NCBI RefSeq assembly: GCF_016899425.1 | Contig: NZ_CP045995.1 | Location: 1,302,001-1,366,000 of the forward strand | Length of the DNA stretch: 64,000 nucleotides | Source of the DNA: Burkholderia sp. MS389 | GTDB taxonomy: Bacteria; Pseudomonadota; Gammaproteobacteria; Burkholderiales; Burkholderiaceae | Direction of reading: 5' to 3' | Part shown: positions 8,663 through 21,640 of the stretch, in pieces | How positions within the stretch are numbered: position 1 is the stretch's first letter | How the letters are laid out: the number at the start of each line of letters is the position of its first letter | The notes under the pieces: generated by a model | Databases searched by the model: none | The model's input: only the letters and a program-made list of their open reading frames with translations | Told to the model about the DNA's origin: nothing | Program-made: the position numbers and the translations under genes

Positions 8663-10092
8663 ACGCCGGCCTTCCGCTGCTGCACGACACGTTCGCGCGG
8701 GCGGCCCGCCGCGCCGCCGCCACCGGCACGGCGACGCTCGCGTCGGTCTCGGTGCCGCTGCGCCCGCTCGACTTCTTCGACCTGATCGCCGCGTGGGACG
8801 ACGGCGTCACGCCGTGGTGCTTCCACGAAGCCGGCGATGCGTCCGTCACGCTGTTCGGCTGGGACTGCGCCGTCGAACTGCGCGCCACCGGCGACACGCG
8901 CTTCGCGCAGATCGACGCGCGCTGGCGCACGCTCGTGCGCGACGCGGTCACGGCCGGCCCGCAGCCGCCGCGGCTGGTCGGCGGCTTCCGGTTCGATTCG
9001 CAGGGCCCGCGCAGCGCGCACTGGGCGCCGTTTCCCGATGCGAGCATGACGCTGGCGCGGCTGCTGATCGTGCGCGAAGGCGACGCGTACTGGGCCGTCT
9101 GCCAGCAGGTCGTCGCCGCCCACGACGATCCGGCCGCGCTCGCGCATGCGTGTCTCGCGCGGATCGAGTCGCTCGGTGCGCTTGCCGAGGCCGCGGAGGA
9201 CGATCCGCCGCAACTGCTGCACACGCAGGCGCTGCGGGCGAGCGAATGGCAGCACGAAGTCCGTCGCGCAGTGGACGCGATCCGCGACGGCGCGTTCGGC
9301 AAGGTCGTGCTCGCCCGCGACGTGCTCGAACGGTACGCGCGGCCCGTCGCGATCGCGCCGCTGCTGCGCCGTCTGCGGCGGCGCGATGCGCATGCGCACC
9401 TGTTCGCCGTCCGTCGCGACGGGGCGTGCTTCGTCGGCGCCACGCCGGAACGGCTCGCGCGTGTCGCGGCCGGCGACGTGCGCACGCATGCGCTGGCCGG
9501 CACGATCCGGCGCGGCGCGACGCCCGACGACGATCGCGCGCTCGGCGCCGCGCTGATGGCTTCGGCGAAGGAACGGCTCGAACACGCGCTCGTCGTCGAC
9601 GCGATCCGTGCCGCGCTCGCGCCGCTGGCGCGCACGCTCGACGTGCCCGATCAACCGTCGCTGCACCGGCTGCCGAAGCTGCAGCACCTGAGCACGCCGA
9701 TCCGCGCGGCGCTGAATGCGGATGCGTCGCTGTTGCAGGTCGTCGCCGCGCTGCATCCGACGCCCGCGGTGGCCGGCCATCCGCGCGCACCGGCGCTCGA
9801 CCACATCCGTGCGCACGAAGGCTTCGATCGCGGCTGGTATGCGGCGCCGATCGGCTGGATCGACGCGCACGGCAACGGCGATTTCATCGTCGCGCTGCGC
9901 TCGGCGCTGGTCGCGGGCGGCGCGTGCCGGCTGTTCGCGGGCTGCGGCATCGTCGCCGAGTCCGAGCCGGGCAACGAATATCAGGAAACCGAACTGAAGC
10001 TATCGGGCATGCAGGCGGCAATCCGCGTGCGCGATGCGGCCGCGCAGACGCGTGGCCGCACGCAGATGTCGGCCTCGTCGATGGTCGACTGA
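8659..10092 (+). CDS. pchA: Salicylate biosynthesis isochorismate synthase PchA
   Basis: A 477-aa chorismate-binding enzyme converting chorismate to isochorismate for PchB. Conserved elements of the anthranilate/isochorismate synthase family are in the C-terminal half: KVVLARDVLERY, TPERLARV, THALAGTIRRG, HPTPAVAGHPR, and the Mg/chorismate site FAGCGIVAESEPGNEYQET. Length matches Pseudomonas PchA (476 aa). The start overlaps the pchB stop by ATGA; an in-frame ATG at 8608 would lie inside pchB. The gene ends 13 bp before the convergent dgdR stop, with no obvious intrinsic terminator between them. Confidence 0.94.
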   Translation: MNAGLPLLHDTFARAARRAAATGTATLASVSVPLRPLDFFDLIAAWDDGVTPWCFHEAGDASVTLFGWDCAVELRATGDTRFAQIDARWRTLVRDAVTAGPQPPRLVGGFRFDSQGPRSAHWAPFPDASMTLARLLIVREGDAYWAVCQQVVAAHDDPAALAHACLARIESLGALAEAAEDDPPQLLHTQALRASEWQHEVRRAVDAIRDGAFGKVVLARDVLERYARPVAIAPLLRRLRRRDAHAHLFAVRRDGACFVGATPERLARVAAGDVRTHALAGTIRRGATPDDDRALGAALMASAKERLEHALVVDAIRAALAPLARTLDVPDQPSLHRLPKLQHLSTPIRAALNADASLLQVVAALHPTPAVAGHPRAPALDHIRAHEGFDRGWYAAPIGWIDAHGNGDFIVALRSALVAGGACRLFAGCGIVAESEPGNEYQETELKLSGMQAAIRVRDAAAQTRGRTQMSASSMVD

Positions 10093-10105
10093 TCCGCGTC
10101 GACCG

Positions 10106-12369
<2,264 letters not shown>

Positions 12370-12436
12370 CGTTCTTCACCGCCTCACTCGGTCCGTCGCA
12401 CCGGCTCAACCTGCCGGTGCGACGGGTTCCGATCGT

Positions 12437-13186
12437 TCAACCCGCTTCCGCCGCCCACGCTTGTGCGTCGGCGCCAGCCGGAATGCGCATCGGGCTCGAC
12501 GGATCGGTCGCCGCGCGCCACACGGCTTCGGCGACGTCCTGCGCATGGGTGATCGGCCCCGACGCATCGAGCATTCGCGCGACGGCCTTGCCGACGAAGT
12601 CCGCATACGCTTCGTGCTCGAAGCCGTGCATGTTGCCCCGTGCGTTGTCCGCGAAACGCGTATCGGGCGCGCGGCCCGGCAGCACGAGATGCGTGCGCAC
12701 GCCGAATGGCTCGAGTTCGACCGCCATCGATTCGGTATAGGCGTTGACCGCCGCCTTGCTCGCCCGGTACGCGCTGACCAGCGGCAGCGCCTTCAGCGTC
12801 ACGCTCGACGTGACGTTCACGACCACGCCGGCGCCGCGCGCGCGAAACTGCGGCAGCACGGCCTGCGTCACCGCGATCGTGCCGATCGTGTTGGTGTCGA
12901 ACAGCGCGCGCACCGTGTCAAGCGGCGTGAGTTCGGCCGGCGCGGCCGCGCCGAAGCCCGCGTTGTTGACGAGCACGTCGATCGGGCCGGCGGCGTCGAC
13001 CGCGGCGCGAATGCTGTCCGCGTTCGTCACGTCGAGCGGCAGCACGCGCAGGCGCTCCGCCGGCGGCAGCACGTCGTCGCTCGGCGTGCGCATCGTCGCG
13101 ACGACCTGCCAGTCGCGCGCGAGAAAATAGCGGGCGATTTCGAGGCCGAAGCCGGAAGAACAGCCGGTAATCAATACAGTTTTCAT
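12437..13186 (-). CDS. SDR-family oxidoreductase
   Basis: A 249-aa classical short-chain dehydrogenase. The NAD(P)-binding motif TGCSSGFG is at residues 7-14, VNNAGFG near 88, and the catalytic serine and YRASK near 150. Glycine spacing and a following MRT fit NADP preference. It is divergent from an AraC regulator (102-bp gap), which suggests that regulator controls it, a common pairing in Burkholderia. Substrate unknown. Confidence 0.85.
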   Translation of the reverse strand: MKTVLITGCSSGFGLEIARYFLARDWQVVATMRTPSDDVLPPAERLRVLPLDVTNADSIRAAVDAAGPIDVLVNNAGFGAAAPAELTPLDTVRALFDTNTIGTIAVTQAVLPQFRARGAGVVVNVTSSVTLKALPLVSAYRASKAAVNAYTESMAVELEPFGVRTHLVLPGRAPDTRFADNARGNMHGFEHEAYADFVGKAVARMLDASGPITHAQDVAEAVWRAATDPSSPMRIPAGADAQAWAAEAG

Positions 13187-13287
13187 GCGAACTCCTCGGG
13201 TGTGTTGAGCATGTGTTCGTACGATAGAGGGCCGGCGCCGTATTCGCTACAATCGACAATCCGCTTTTCTTTTGCGAGAGTCCGGCG

Positions 13288-14205
13288 ATGATCGACCCGC
13301 TGACCGAAGTCGTGACGCTGCTGCAACCGGGCGCGCGGTACGCGAAGTACGTGCGCGGCGCGAGCCCGTGGGCGATCAACCGCACGGTCGCCGGCGAGCC
13401 GTTCTATTGCGCGGTCCTCGACGGCGGCTGCCGGATCGCGATCGACGGGCACGCGCCGATCGAGTTGCTGGCCGGCGATTTCATGCTGATTCCGGCCGCC
13501 TACGGCGTCGCGATGTCGAGCCTCGAACCGCCGCCGCCGGGTGTCGAGACCGCGCCGCCCGTCATGATCGAGCCCGGCGAATACCGGATCGGCGACCCCG
13601 CGAACCCGGTCGACACGCGGATGATGGCCGGCAACTGCAGCTTCGGTTCGCCCGATGCGGCACTGCTGGTGTCGCTGCTGCCGCGCTTCGTGCACGTACG
13701 CGGCGAGCCGCGGCTGACTACCCTCGTGCAACTGGTGCGCGACGAATCGCGCGCGCAACGGCCGGCCCGCGAGATCGTGCTGGCGCGTCTGCTGGAAGTG
13801 CTGCTGATCGAGGCGATGCGGTTCACGACCGGCACGCACGCGTCGCCCGGGCTCGTGCGCGGGCTCGCCGACAGTCGCCTCGCCGCCGCGCTCCGGCGGA
13901 TGCACGAATGCCCCGCGCACCCGTGGACGATCGTCGAACTCGCGAAGGAAGCCGCGCTGTCGCGCTCCACGTTCTTCGAACGCTTCAGCCGCGCGGTCGG
14001 CGTCGCGCCGATGGAATACCTGCTGACGTGGCGCATGGCGCTCGCGAAGGATCTGCTCCGCCGCAACGAAGGCCGCATCGCCGAAATCGCGGCGCGCGTC
14101 GGCTACAGCTCGGCAAGCACCTTCAGCGTCGCGTTCGCGCGGCACGTCGGCCGGCCGCCCGCGCAATATGCGCGCGACGAACAGGCGACGGTGAGCGAAT
14201 CATGA
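13288..14205 (+). CDS. AraC-family regulator with cupin N-terminus
   Basis: A 305-aa regulator. Residues 1-190 form a cupin-type effector domain of the kind annotated as AraC-binding cupin_6; the last 100 residues carry two helix-turn-helix motifs (TIVELAKEAALSRSTFFERF and RIAEIAARVGYSSASTFSVAF). It faces away from the SDR at 12437-13186 and probably regulates it. The ligand cannot be inferred. Confidence 0.85.
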   Translation: MIDPLTEVVTLLQPGARYAKYVRGASPWAINRTVAGEPFYCAVLDGGCRIAIDGHAPIELLAGDFMLIPAAYGVAMSSLEPPPPGVETAPPVMIEPGEYRIGDPANPVDTRMMAGNCSFGSPDAALLVSLLPRFVHVRGEPRLTTLVQLVRDESRAQRPAREIVLARLLEVLLIEAMRFTTGTHASPGLVRGLADSRLAAALRRMHECPAHPWTIVELAKEAALSRSTFFERFSRAVGVAPMEYLLTWRMALAKDLLRRNEGRIAEIAARVGYSSASTFSVAFARHVGRPPAQYARDEQATVSES

Positions 14206-14278
14206 ACCGCACCCGCCCTCTCTGTTCCGCCACCTGCAACCCCGTTGCGTCACGCCGCGACGACGGTCGAGGCCCCCG

Positions 14279-15136
14279 ATGACGACAGACGCCAAGGCCG
14301 CCGGCACGACCGACCACTGGCTCGTCGCGCGTCGCGACGCGGAGACCGGCATCGAAAGCCTGCACGCGCATTTCAACGGCCATGCGTACGATGCGCACGA
14401 TCACGACGACATGCTCGTCGGCTTCACCGAACAGGGCGTGCAGCGCTTCCAGTGCCATCGTTCGCTGCATACGAGCGTGCCGGGCCGCGCGATCCTGATC
14501 GAGCCGGGCGCGATGCACGACGGCCACGCGCCCGAAGCCGGCGGCTTCACGTACGGGATGCTGTACCTGCCGCAAGCGTGGGTCGAGCGCGCCGCGCGCC
14601 GGCTCGACCTGCCGGGCCTGGGCAGCGTCGAAGCCACGTTCGGCCATACGCTCGTCGACGATCGCGGCCTCGTCGACGCGATCCGGAATGCGTTCTTCGC
14701 GCTCCACGACAACGAAGGCCGGCTCGCGCGCGACCAGACGCTCGACCGCCTGCTGATGCGGCTCGGCAGCCAGCTAGGCCGCCCGCCCGCGCTGGAAAGC
14801 GGCGTCGTGCCGCCCGCGATCGTCCGCGTGCGCGACCTGCTGCACGAACACATGGACGACAACATCGGCCTCGACGAACTCGCGAGCGTCGCCGGCGTCG
14901 ACCGGTTCCGGCTCACGCGGATGTTCCAGCGCGCGTTCGGCACGTCGCCGCACGCGTACCTCGTGCGCTTGCGGCTGCGCGCCGCGCGCAGGCTGCTGGC
15001 CGCCGGCCGCACGCCCGCGCAGGCGGCCGCCGACGTCGGTTTCGCGGACCAGAGCCACCTCGGCCGCTGGTTCCGCCGCGCGTACCGGATCACGCCGGCC
15101 GCATACCGGCAACTCTGCACAAACGTTCCAGACTGA
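14279..15136 (+). CDS. AraC-family regulator
   Basis: A 285-aa AraC regulator distinct from its upstream neighbour. It has a short cupin sensor with His-rich turns (YDAHDHDDMLVGFTEQG, near residues 38-55) and a C-terminal DNA-binding domain (IGLDELASVAGVDRFRLTRMF and AQAAADVGFADQSHLGRWF). The DUF2000 gene follows 45 bp downstream on the same strand, so the pair may be co-transcribed. A 73-bp gap separates it from the preceding AraC gene. Confidence 0.85.
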   Translation: MTTDAKAAGTTDHWLVARRDAETGIESLHAHFNGHAYDAHDHDDMLVGFTEQGVQRFQCHRSLHTSVPGRAILIEPGAMHDGHAPEAGGFTYGMLYLPQAWVERAARRLDLPGLGSVEATFGHTLVDDRGLVDAIRNAFFALHDNEGRLARDQTLDRLLMRLGSQLGRPPALESGVVPPAIVRVRDLLHEHMDDNIGLDELASVAGVDRFRLTRMFQRAFGTSPHAYLVRLRLRAARRLLAAGRTPAQAAADVGFADQSHLGRWFRRAYRITPAAYRQLCTNVPD

Positions 15137-15180
15137 TCGCGCACGACGTCCGATCATGAGCGCTCCAACCAGGAGCAAGC

Positions 15181-15588
15181 ATGTTCGATACCAAAGTAGC
15201 GCTGATCGTGCGCGACGATCTCGCCGCGTGGCAGAAACTCAACGTGGTCGCGTTTCTCGCGACGGGTGTCGCGGCCGGTGCGCCGGACGCACTCGGCGAG
15301 CCTTACGAGGATGCCGCGGGGCGCCGCTATGGCCGGATGCTCGGCCAGCCGATGATGGTGTTCGCGGCGGACCTGAACGGGTTGCAGGCCGCGCACCGGC
15401 AGGCGCTGTCGCGCGAGCTAATGATCGTGCCCTACGTGCGCGCGATGTTCTCGACCGGGCACGATACGGCCAACCGCGAAGCGTTTCGCGCCGAGGATGC
15501 GGACAATCCCGATCTGGTCGGCCTGGCGTTGCACGGGCCGAAGAAGGCCGTCGACAAGGCGGTGAAAGGGCTGGCGTTGCATGCGTAA
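15181..15588 (+). CDS. DUF2000-family protein
   Basis: A 135-aa cytosolic protein recognisable as DUF2000 by its start (TKVALIVRDDLAAWQKLNVVAF) and the GRMLGQPMMVF and YVRAMFSTGHD segments. The family resembles peptidyl-tRNA hydrolase-like folds and has no established function. It commonly lies next to AraC regulators, as here. The start follows CCAGGAGCAAGC, a good ribosome site. Confidence 0.85.
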   Translation: MFDTKVALIVRDDLAAWQKLNVVAFLATGVAAGAPDALGEPYEDAAGRRYGRMLGQPMMVFAADLNGLQAAHRQALSRELMIVPYVRAMFSTGHDTANREAFRAEDADNPDLVGLALHGPKKAVDKAVKGLALHA

Positions 15589-15700
15589 GCGGGTCGGGCA
15601 ACCCCGCCGCTTTCGTTCGATCCGCGTTTGGGCCCATGTAGCCGAATTTGCAGCGAACGAAGCCAATCCGGCCACATGTTCCCTGCAAGACGACGGCTGC

Positions 15701-15727
15701 GCCGCCGGCCCGTTGCAGGCCGGCGGC
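15701..15727 (-). terminator. GC-rich hairpin after livF
   Basis: A perfect 10-bp stem (GCCGCCGGCC / GGCCGGCGGC) with a 7-nt loop lies 10 bp past the livF stop. It has no run of T on either side, so it may be an RNA-stabilising or weak Rho-assisted end rather than a canonical intrinsic terminator. Confidence 0.5.
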
Positions 15728-15737
15728 GTCCCGTCGA

Positions 15738-16438
<701 letters not shown>

Positions 16439-16442
<4 letters not shown>

Positions 16443-17212
16443 TCTTCCCCCAGATAGGCCTTGATCACGCGCGGGTCGTTGCGGACCGCTTCCGGCGTGC
16501 CGATCACGATCGGCCGGCCGTGCTCCATCACGAGGATGCGGTCGGACACGCCCATCACGAGGCTCATGTCGTGTTCGATCAGCAGCACCGATACGCCGAA
16601 TTCGCGGCGAAGCGTGTCGATCAGGTGCTGCAGCTCGATCTTTTCCTGCGGGTTGAGGCCGGCCGCCGGCTCATCGAGCATCAGCAGGCGCGGCTCGGTG
16701 ATCATGCAGCGCGCGATCTCCAGACGCCGCTGATGCCCGTACGACAGCGTGCCGGCCGGCCGGTTGGCGACCGCCGTCAGCCCCATCCGGTCGAGCCACA
16801 CGGCCGCGCGTTCGAGCGCTTCCTTCTCGGCATGACGATACGCAGGCGTCGCGAACAGGCCGTGCAGCAACCCGGCCTTCACCTTGCGATGCTGTGCGAC
16901 GAGCAGGTTCTCGACGACGGTCAGCGACTTGAACAGGCGGATGTTCTGGAACGTGCGCACCAGGCCCTTCAACGCGATCTGATGGCTCGACAAGCCCGCG
17001 ATCGCGTGACCGTCGAGCACGACGTCGCCGCCGGTCGGCTTGTAGAAGCCGCCGACGCAGTTGAACACAGTGGTCTTGCCCGCGCCGTTCGGCCCGATGA
17101 TCGCGAACACCTCGTCGCGGCGCACGTCGAAATCGATGCCGTCCACCGCGAGCAACCCGCCGAAGCGCATCTGCAGCCCGGCGACCTTCAACAGTTCCGT
17201 ATTCGCGCTCAT
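16439..17212 (-). CDS. livG: Branched-chain amino acid ABC transporter ATPase LivG
   Basis: A 257-aa ABC ATPase with the longer LivG architecture. Walker A is GPNGAGKTT, the signature segment [13 protein letters not shown], Walker [14 protein letters not shown], followed by [16 protein letters not shown]. The start MSANTELLK overlaps the livM stop in ATGA, which fixes it. It pairs with LivF beneath the LivH/LivM membrane pore. Confidence 0.93.
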
Positions 17213-18480
17213 TGCGGCAGCTCCACGTGGGGACGGCTCGCGGGCAAGAGGCCCTGCGGACGCCACATCATCATCAACACCATCACGAGACCGAAGATCA
17301 GCATCCGGTATTCGGCGAACCCGCGCGCGACTTCCGGCAGCACGGTCAGCAGGATCGCCGCGAGAATCACGCCGAGCTGCGAGCCCGTCCCGCCGAGCAC
17401 GACGATCGCGAGGATCAGCGCCGATTCGATGAAGGTGAACGATTCGGGATTCACGAGGCCCTGACGCGCCGCGAAGAACGCGCCGCCGATCCCCGCGAAC
17501 GCCGCGCCGAGCGTGAACGCCGACAGCTTGATCCGCGTCGGGTTCAGCCCCAGCGACCGGCATGCGATCTCGTCGTCGCGCAGCGCTTCCCACGCGCGGC
17601 CCATCGGCATGCGGATCAGGCGGCTCGTCACGAACAGCGTGAAGCCGACCAGCACCAGCGCGATCAGGTACAGGAAGATCACCATGTGCTCGCCGCTGTA
17701 TTCCAGCCCGATCAGTTCATGGAAGGTCTTCGCGCCTTCGACGCTCGCCGAGCGCGCCATCTCGAAGCCGAACACCGTCGGCTTCGGAATGCTCGAGATG
17801 CCGTCCGGACCGCCGGTGAGGCTCGTCAGGTTGTTCGCGAGCAGGCGGATGATTTCGCCGAAGCCGAGCGTGACGATCGCCAGATAGTCGCCGCGCAGGC
17901 GCAGCACCGGGAAGCCGAGCAGGAAGCCGAACGTCGCCGCGGCGATCGCCGCGATCGGCAGGCACGCCCAGAACGACAATCCGAAATACTGGTTCAGCAT
18001 CGCGTACGTATAGCCGCCGACCGCATAGAAGCCGACATAGCCGAGATCCAGCAGCCCCGCGAACCCGACCACGATGTTCAGCCCGAGGCCGAGGATCACG
18101 TAGATCAGCGCGAGCGTCGCGACGTCCACCGCGCCGCGCGAGCCGAAGAACGGCCACACGAGGCCAACGGCGAGCAGCACCCAGATGATCGCGCGCTGCT
18201 GCCGCGCGCCCATCGCGGGCATCGCCGGCAGCTTCACCGCCGATTTCGCGCGCACGAGCCACGGCTTGAACAACTGGAACAGGAACACGGCCGCGACCGC
18301 GATCCATACCGGGCGCCAGTGCGGCGTCAGCACCACCTGGTAACCATCGAGCTTCAGTTGCAGCCCGAGCACCGGAATCGTGAGGATCGCCGTCAGGGTC
18401 GCGGCGGCCACCGCATTTTTCAACGCCTGGCCGATCGATGCGTCGGCGGCCGGGCGGCGAACGGAAATGACTTGACTCAT
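17209..18480 (-). CDS. livM: Branched-chain amino acid ABC transporter permease LivM
   Basis: A 423-aa inner-membrane permease with many hydrophobic segments. The LivM core begins near residue 110 ([20 protein letters not shown]), with the ATPase-contact loop [21 protein letters not shown]. An N-terminal extension of about 100 residues with one or two extra membrane helices is usual for proteobacterial LivM. The start (MSQVISVRR) is 11 nt downstream of the livH stop and follows GGGAGACGCAG. Confidence 0.93.
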   Translation of the reverse strand: MSQVISVRRPAADASIGQALKNAVAAATLTAILTIPVLGLQLKLDGYQVVLTPHWRPVWIAVAAVFLFQLFKPWLVRAKSAVKLPAMPAMGARQQRAIIWVLLAVGLVWPFFGSRGAVDVATLALIYVILGLGLNIVVGFAGLLDLGYVGFYAVGGYTYAMLNQYFGLSFWACLPIAAIAAATFGFLLGFPVLRLRGDYLAIVTLGFGEIIRLLANNLTSLTGGPDGISSIPKPTVFGFEMARSASVEGAKTFHELIGLEYSGEHMVIFLYLIALVLVGFTLFVTSRLIRMPMGRAWEALRDDEIACRSLGLNPTRIKLSAFTLGAAFAGIGGAFFAARQGLVNPESFTFIESALILAIVVLGGTGSQLGVILAAILLTVLPEVARGFAEYRMLIFGLVMVLMMMWRPQGLLPASRPHVELPQ

Positions 18481-18491
18481 CTGCGTCTCCC

Positions 18492-19418
<927 letters not shown>

Positions 19419-19543
19419 GTGCGGGAAGCTCCCGTTGGCATTGCGTCGCGTGCCGCCGCCGGATCACGGCGGTCGGCCGCGCGCAACGCACGGTGTCGTC
19501 TCGGGCCGCCCTTTGGCGCGCACGGGTCAGAAGCGCGACCAAT

Positions 19544-19584
19544 GCGCACCCGCCCCGTCCGGGTTTCGGACAGGGCGGGTGCGC
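19544..19584 (-). promoter_or_regulatory. Stem-loop between livJ and livH
   Basis: A 12-bp perfect GC-rich stem (GCGCACCCGCCC / GGGCGGGTGCGC) is extended inside by GTCC/GGAC. It lies 17 bp past the livJ stop. There is no T tract after it, so partial termination or protection of the livJ message is more likely than full termination. This would let the binding protein be made in excess over the permeases. Confidence 0.6.
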
Positions 19585-19600
19585 GGGCGGGTACTCCGTA

Positions 19601-20719
19601 TTACTTGGCGGCGGTCTTCGTCGCGTCCTTGTGCCACGTGTAGACGACGAACTTGAACGCCTTCAGGTCGCCCTGTGCGTCATACGCGACCTTGCCGATC
19701 GGCGTGTCGAACGTCGTCTTGTGCATGTACGCGGCGACCTTCGTCGGGTCGGTCGTCTTCGCGCCCGCGATCGAGTCGGCGATGATCTTCACCGCTGCGT
19801 ACGCCGGCATCTGGAACGGGCCGTTCGCGTCGCGCTTCTTGTCCGCGAATGCCTTCACGAGCGCCGCGTTGGCCGGATCGGCCGAGAAGTCGGCCGGCAG
19901 CGTCACGAGCATGCCTTCCGAAGCCGGGCCGGCGATCGCCGTCACGTCCTTGTTGCCCACGCCTTCAGGCCCCATGAACGTCGCCTTCACGCCCTGCTCG
20001 CGCGCCTGGCGCATCAGCAGGCCCATTTCCGGGTGGTAGCCGCCGAAGTAGACGAAATCGACGCCTTGCGACTTCAGCTTCGTGATGATCGCCGAGTAGT
20101 CCGAATCGCCGGCGTTGACGCCTTCGAACAGCACGACCGGGATCTTCGCGGCTTCGAGGTCCTTCTTCACCGACGACGCGATGCCCTGGCCGTACGACTG
20201 CTTGTCGTGCAGGACCGCGACCTTCTTCGGCTTCACGTTGTTGATGATGTAGTGCGCGGCGGCCGGGCCTTGCTGGTCGTCGCGGCCGATCGTGCGGAAG
20301 ATGAAGTGGCGCTTCTTGCCTTCCGTCAGTTGCGGCGCGGTGGCCGACGGCGTGACCATCACGATGCCCTCGTTCTCGTAGATGTCCGACGCCGGAATCG
20401 TCGAACCCGAGCACACGTGGCCGATCACGTACTTGATCTTCTGGCTGACGATCTTGTTGGCGACGGCGACGGCTTGCTTCGGTTCGCACGCGTCGTCCAT
20501 CAGCACGACTTCGAACTTGTTGCCGCCCGCACCGCCGGCTGCATTGATCTGTTCGATCGCGGTCAGCGCGCCGGCCTTCACCATGTCGCCGTATTGGGCG
20601 ACCGAGCCGCTCATCGGACCGGCGATGGCGATCTTCACGGTTTCCGCTTGCGCGGCGGCGGCGCCGGCGGCGAACAGCACGGCGGCGACGGAAATGGACG
20701 TAAGACGGGACAGCGTCAT
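19601..20719 (-). CDS. livJ: Branched-chain amino acid ABC transporter binding protein LivJ
   Basis: A 372-aa periplasmic binding protein. A Sec signal peptide covers about the first 25 residues (hydrophobic core ISVAAVLFAAGAAAA, cleavage near AQA). The mature part begins with the family pattern VKIAIAGPMSGSVAQYGDMV and contains DACEPKQAVAVANKIV, HVCSGSTIPASDIY and VFYFGGYHPE-like segments. It captures branched-chain or related amino acids for LivHMGF. The ATG follows GAGGAGCTCCCAG. It heads the operon after a long leader. Confidence 0.93.
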   Translation of the reverse strand: MTLSRLTSISVAAVLFAAGAAAAQAETVKIAIAGPMSGSVAQYGDMVKAGALTAIEQINAAGGAGGNKFEVVLMDDACEPKQAVAVANKIVSQKIKYVIGHVCSGSTIPASDIYENEGIVMVTPSATAPQLTEGKKRHFIFRTIGRDDQQGPAAAHYIINNVKPKKVAVLHDKQSYGQGIASSVKKDLEAAKIPVVLFEGVNAGDSDYSAIITKLKSQGVDFVYFGGYHPEMGLLMRQAREQGVKATFMGPEGVGNKDVTAIAGPASEGMLVTLPADFSADPANAALVKAFADKKRDANGPFQMPAYAAVKIIADSIAGAKTTDPTKVAAYMHKTTFDTPIGKVAYDAQGDLKAFKFVVYTWHKDATKTAAK

Positions 20720-21035
20720 CTGGGAGCTCCTCGATGTTGTTTAGTCATACGGGCAAAGGCGGCATGACTTGCGCAATCGAACAGCACCCGGGGCGAGGAC
20801 AGGGGACACGCCCGAGACACATAGAAGACGGAACTCCAGCGGAATGTTGCGTAGCGGGGCCCGGCTCTTGCAGTCCCCGAAGGGGACGTCTGGTTCGGAA
20901 AGACATCGTGATGCGTCTTGCATTGCGCAAGCGTTTCGCCTGCCCCGCTTGCCAAATCGCTGGTTCGGAGGGATGGTCCGACAGCCATTGGCAAGGCAGC
21001 CGAAATTATATGGGCGTTTTTCAATCGTCTGTCAA
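20720..21035 (-). promoter_or_regulatory. livJ promoter and long 5' leader
   Basis: A sigma-70-like promoter reads leftward: TTGACA at 21030-21035 and TATAAT at 21005-21010, both consensus, with a 19-bp spacer (slightly long). Transcription from it would give a livJ leader of about 280 nt. The leader holds a perfect hairpin GTCCCC-GAA-GGGGAC at 20873-20887. A leader this long suggests post-transcriptional control of the transporter, but I cannot identify a riboswitch or leader peptide in it. Confidence 0.55.
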
Positions 21036-21500
21036 AAATGCCTGTCGATTGAGGGAAAACACGTAGGTTTTTGAGATGGGTGGGTGGCGATGGGGGTGCA
21101 ACTTCCGGGAGGCGGGGACGGTTGCTTTGGGTGCAATCGGGTTGCTATTTGGTAGGGGGATCGGGGTGGGTTCCTTGCTGGGCTTGGTGTTTGGCGAGGG
21201 GCGGTTCTCGGTTTCGTATTTTTCGGGCTACCAAGGGCCCGGTCGCTGGAAATCAATCGACTGATGATTGCGGGAGTGCGCACCAGGACGGGGCGCTCGG
21301 CGAGTCGGTAAATCTTTCTGTTTACCAGTCAAATCTAAACACTCTGAAAGCTTTTTGATATATCCATGAAATAATACGAATTCCCTTCTGCAATCCAGCC
21401 AGCCTCCCTGCAAGTCGCGCCCGCCGCGCCTCGCAGTCGCTTCAGGGCCGCCTCGACGCCCCCTCGTCGCCCAGCCGCCAGCCAGTGATCTGCCGTTTTG
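21036..21500. other. Gene-poor stretch between liv promoter and IS element
   Basis: I see no convincing gene here. The part from 21076 to about 21240 is strongly G/T-biased on the plus strand, with runs GGGTGGGTGG and GGGGG close together. A short glycine-rich reading frame (21076-21264) has no recognisable features or ribosome site. From about 21300 to 21390 the sequence becomes AT-rich, unlike the surroundings, consistent with transferred or decaying DNA. Confidence 0.5.
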
Positions 21501-21640
21501 TTGACATCCTCCCCTTCCTGAAGGAGGGGGATTCCTACTGCGCTTAGGCTGCGAGAACCTGAGTCGCTTCGGTGGGTTCCTGCTTCTTCGAGCGGCCTGA
21601 TTGCACCTTCTCTCCACAGGCTAAAACGGCGTGCCCCGCC
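21501..21640 (-). ncRNA. Candidate omega RNA at the tnpB 3' end / right end
   Basis: TnpB nucleases use a guide RNA made from the tnpB 3' end through the right end of the element, with the guide taken from adjoining host DNA. Here the minus strand reads from the tnpB tail through a stable hairpin (21511-21530) to the GATGTCAA right end. The guide would correspond to plus-strand bases left of about 21501. The 5' boundary is a guess; the call is by analogy with IS605/ISDra2. Confidence 0.45.

Noticed and set aside
21076..21264. Glycine-rich small membrane-like protein
   Set aside because: No ribosome site, no family resemblance, and the frame simply reflects the G/T-biased DNA.
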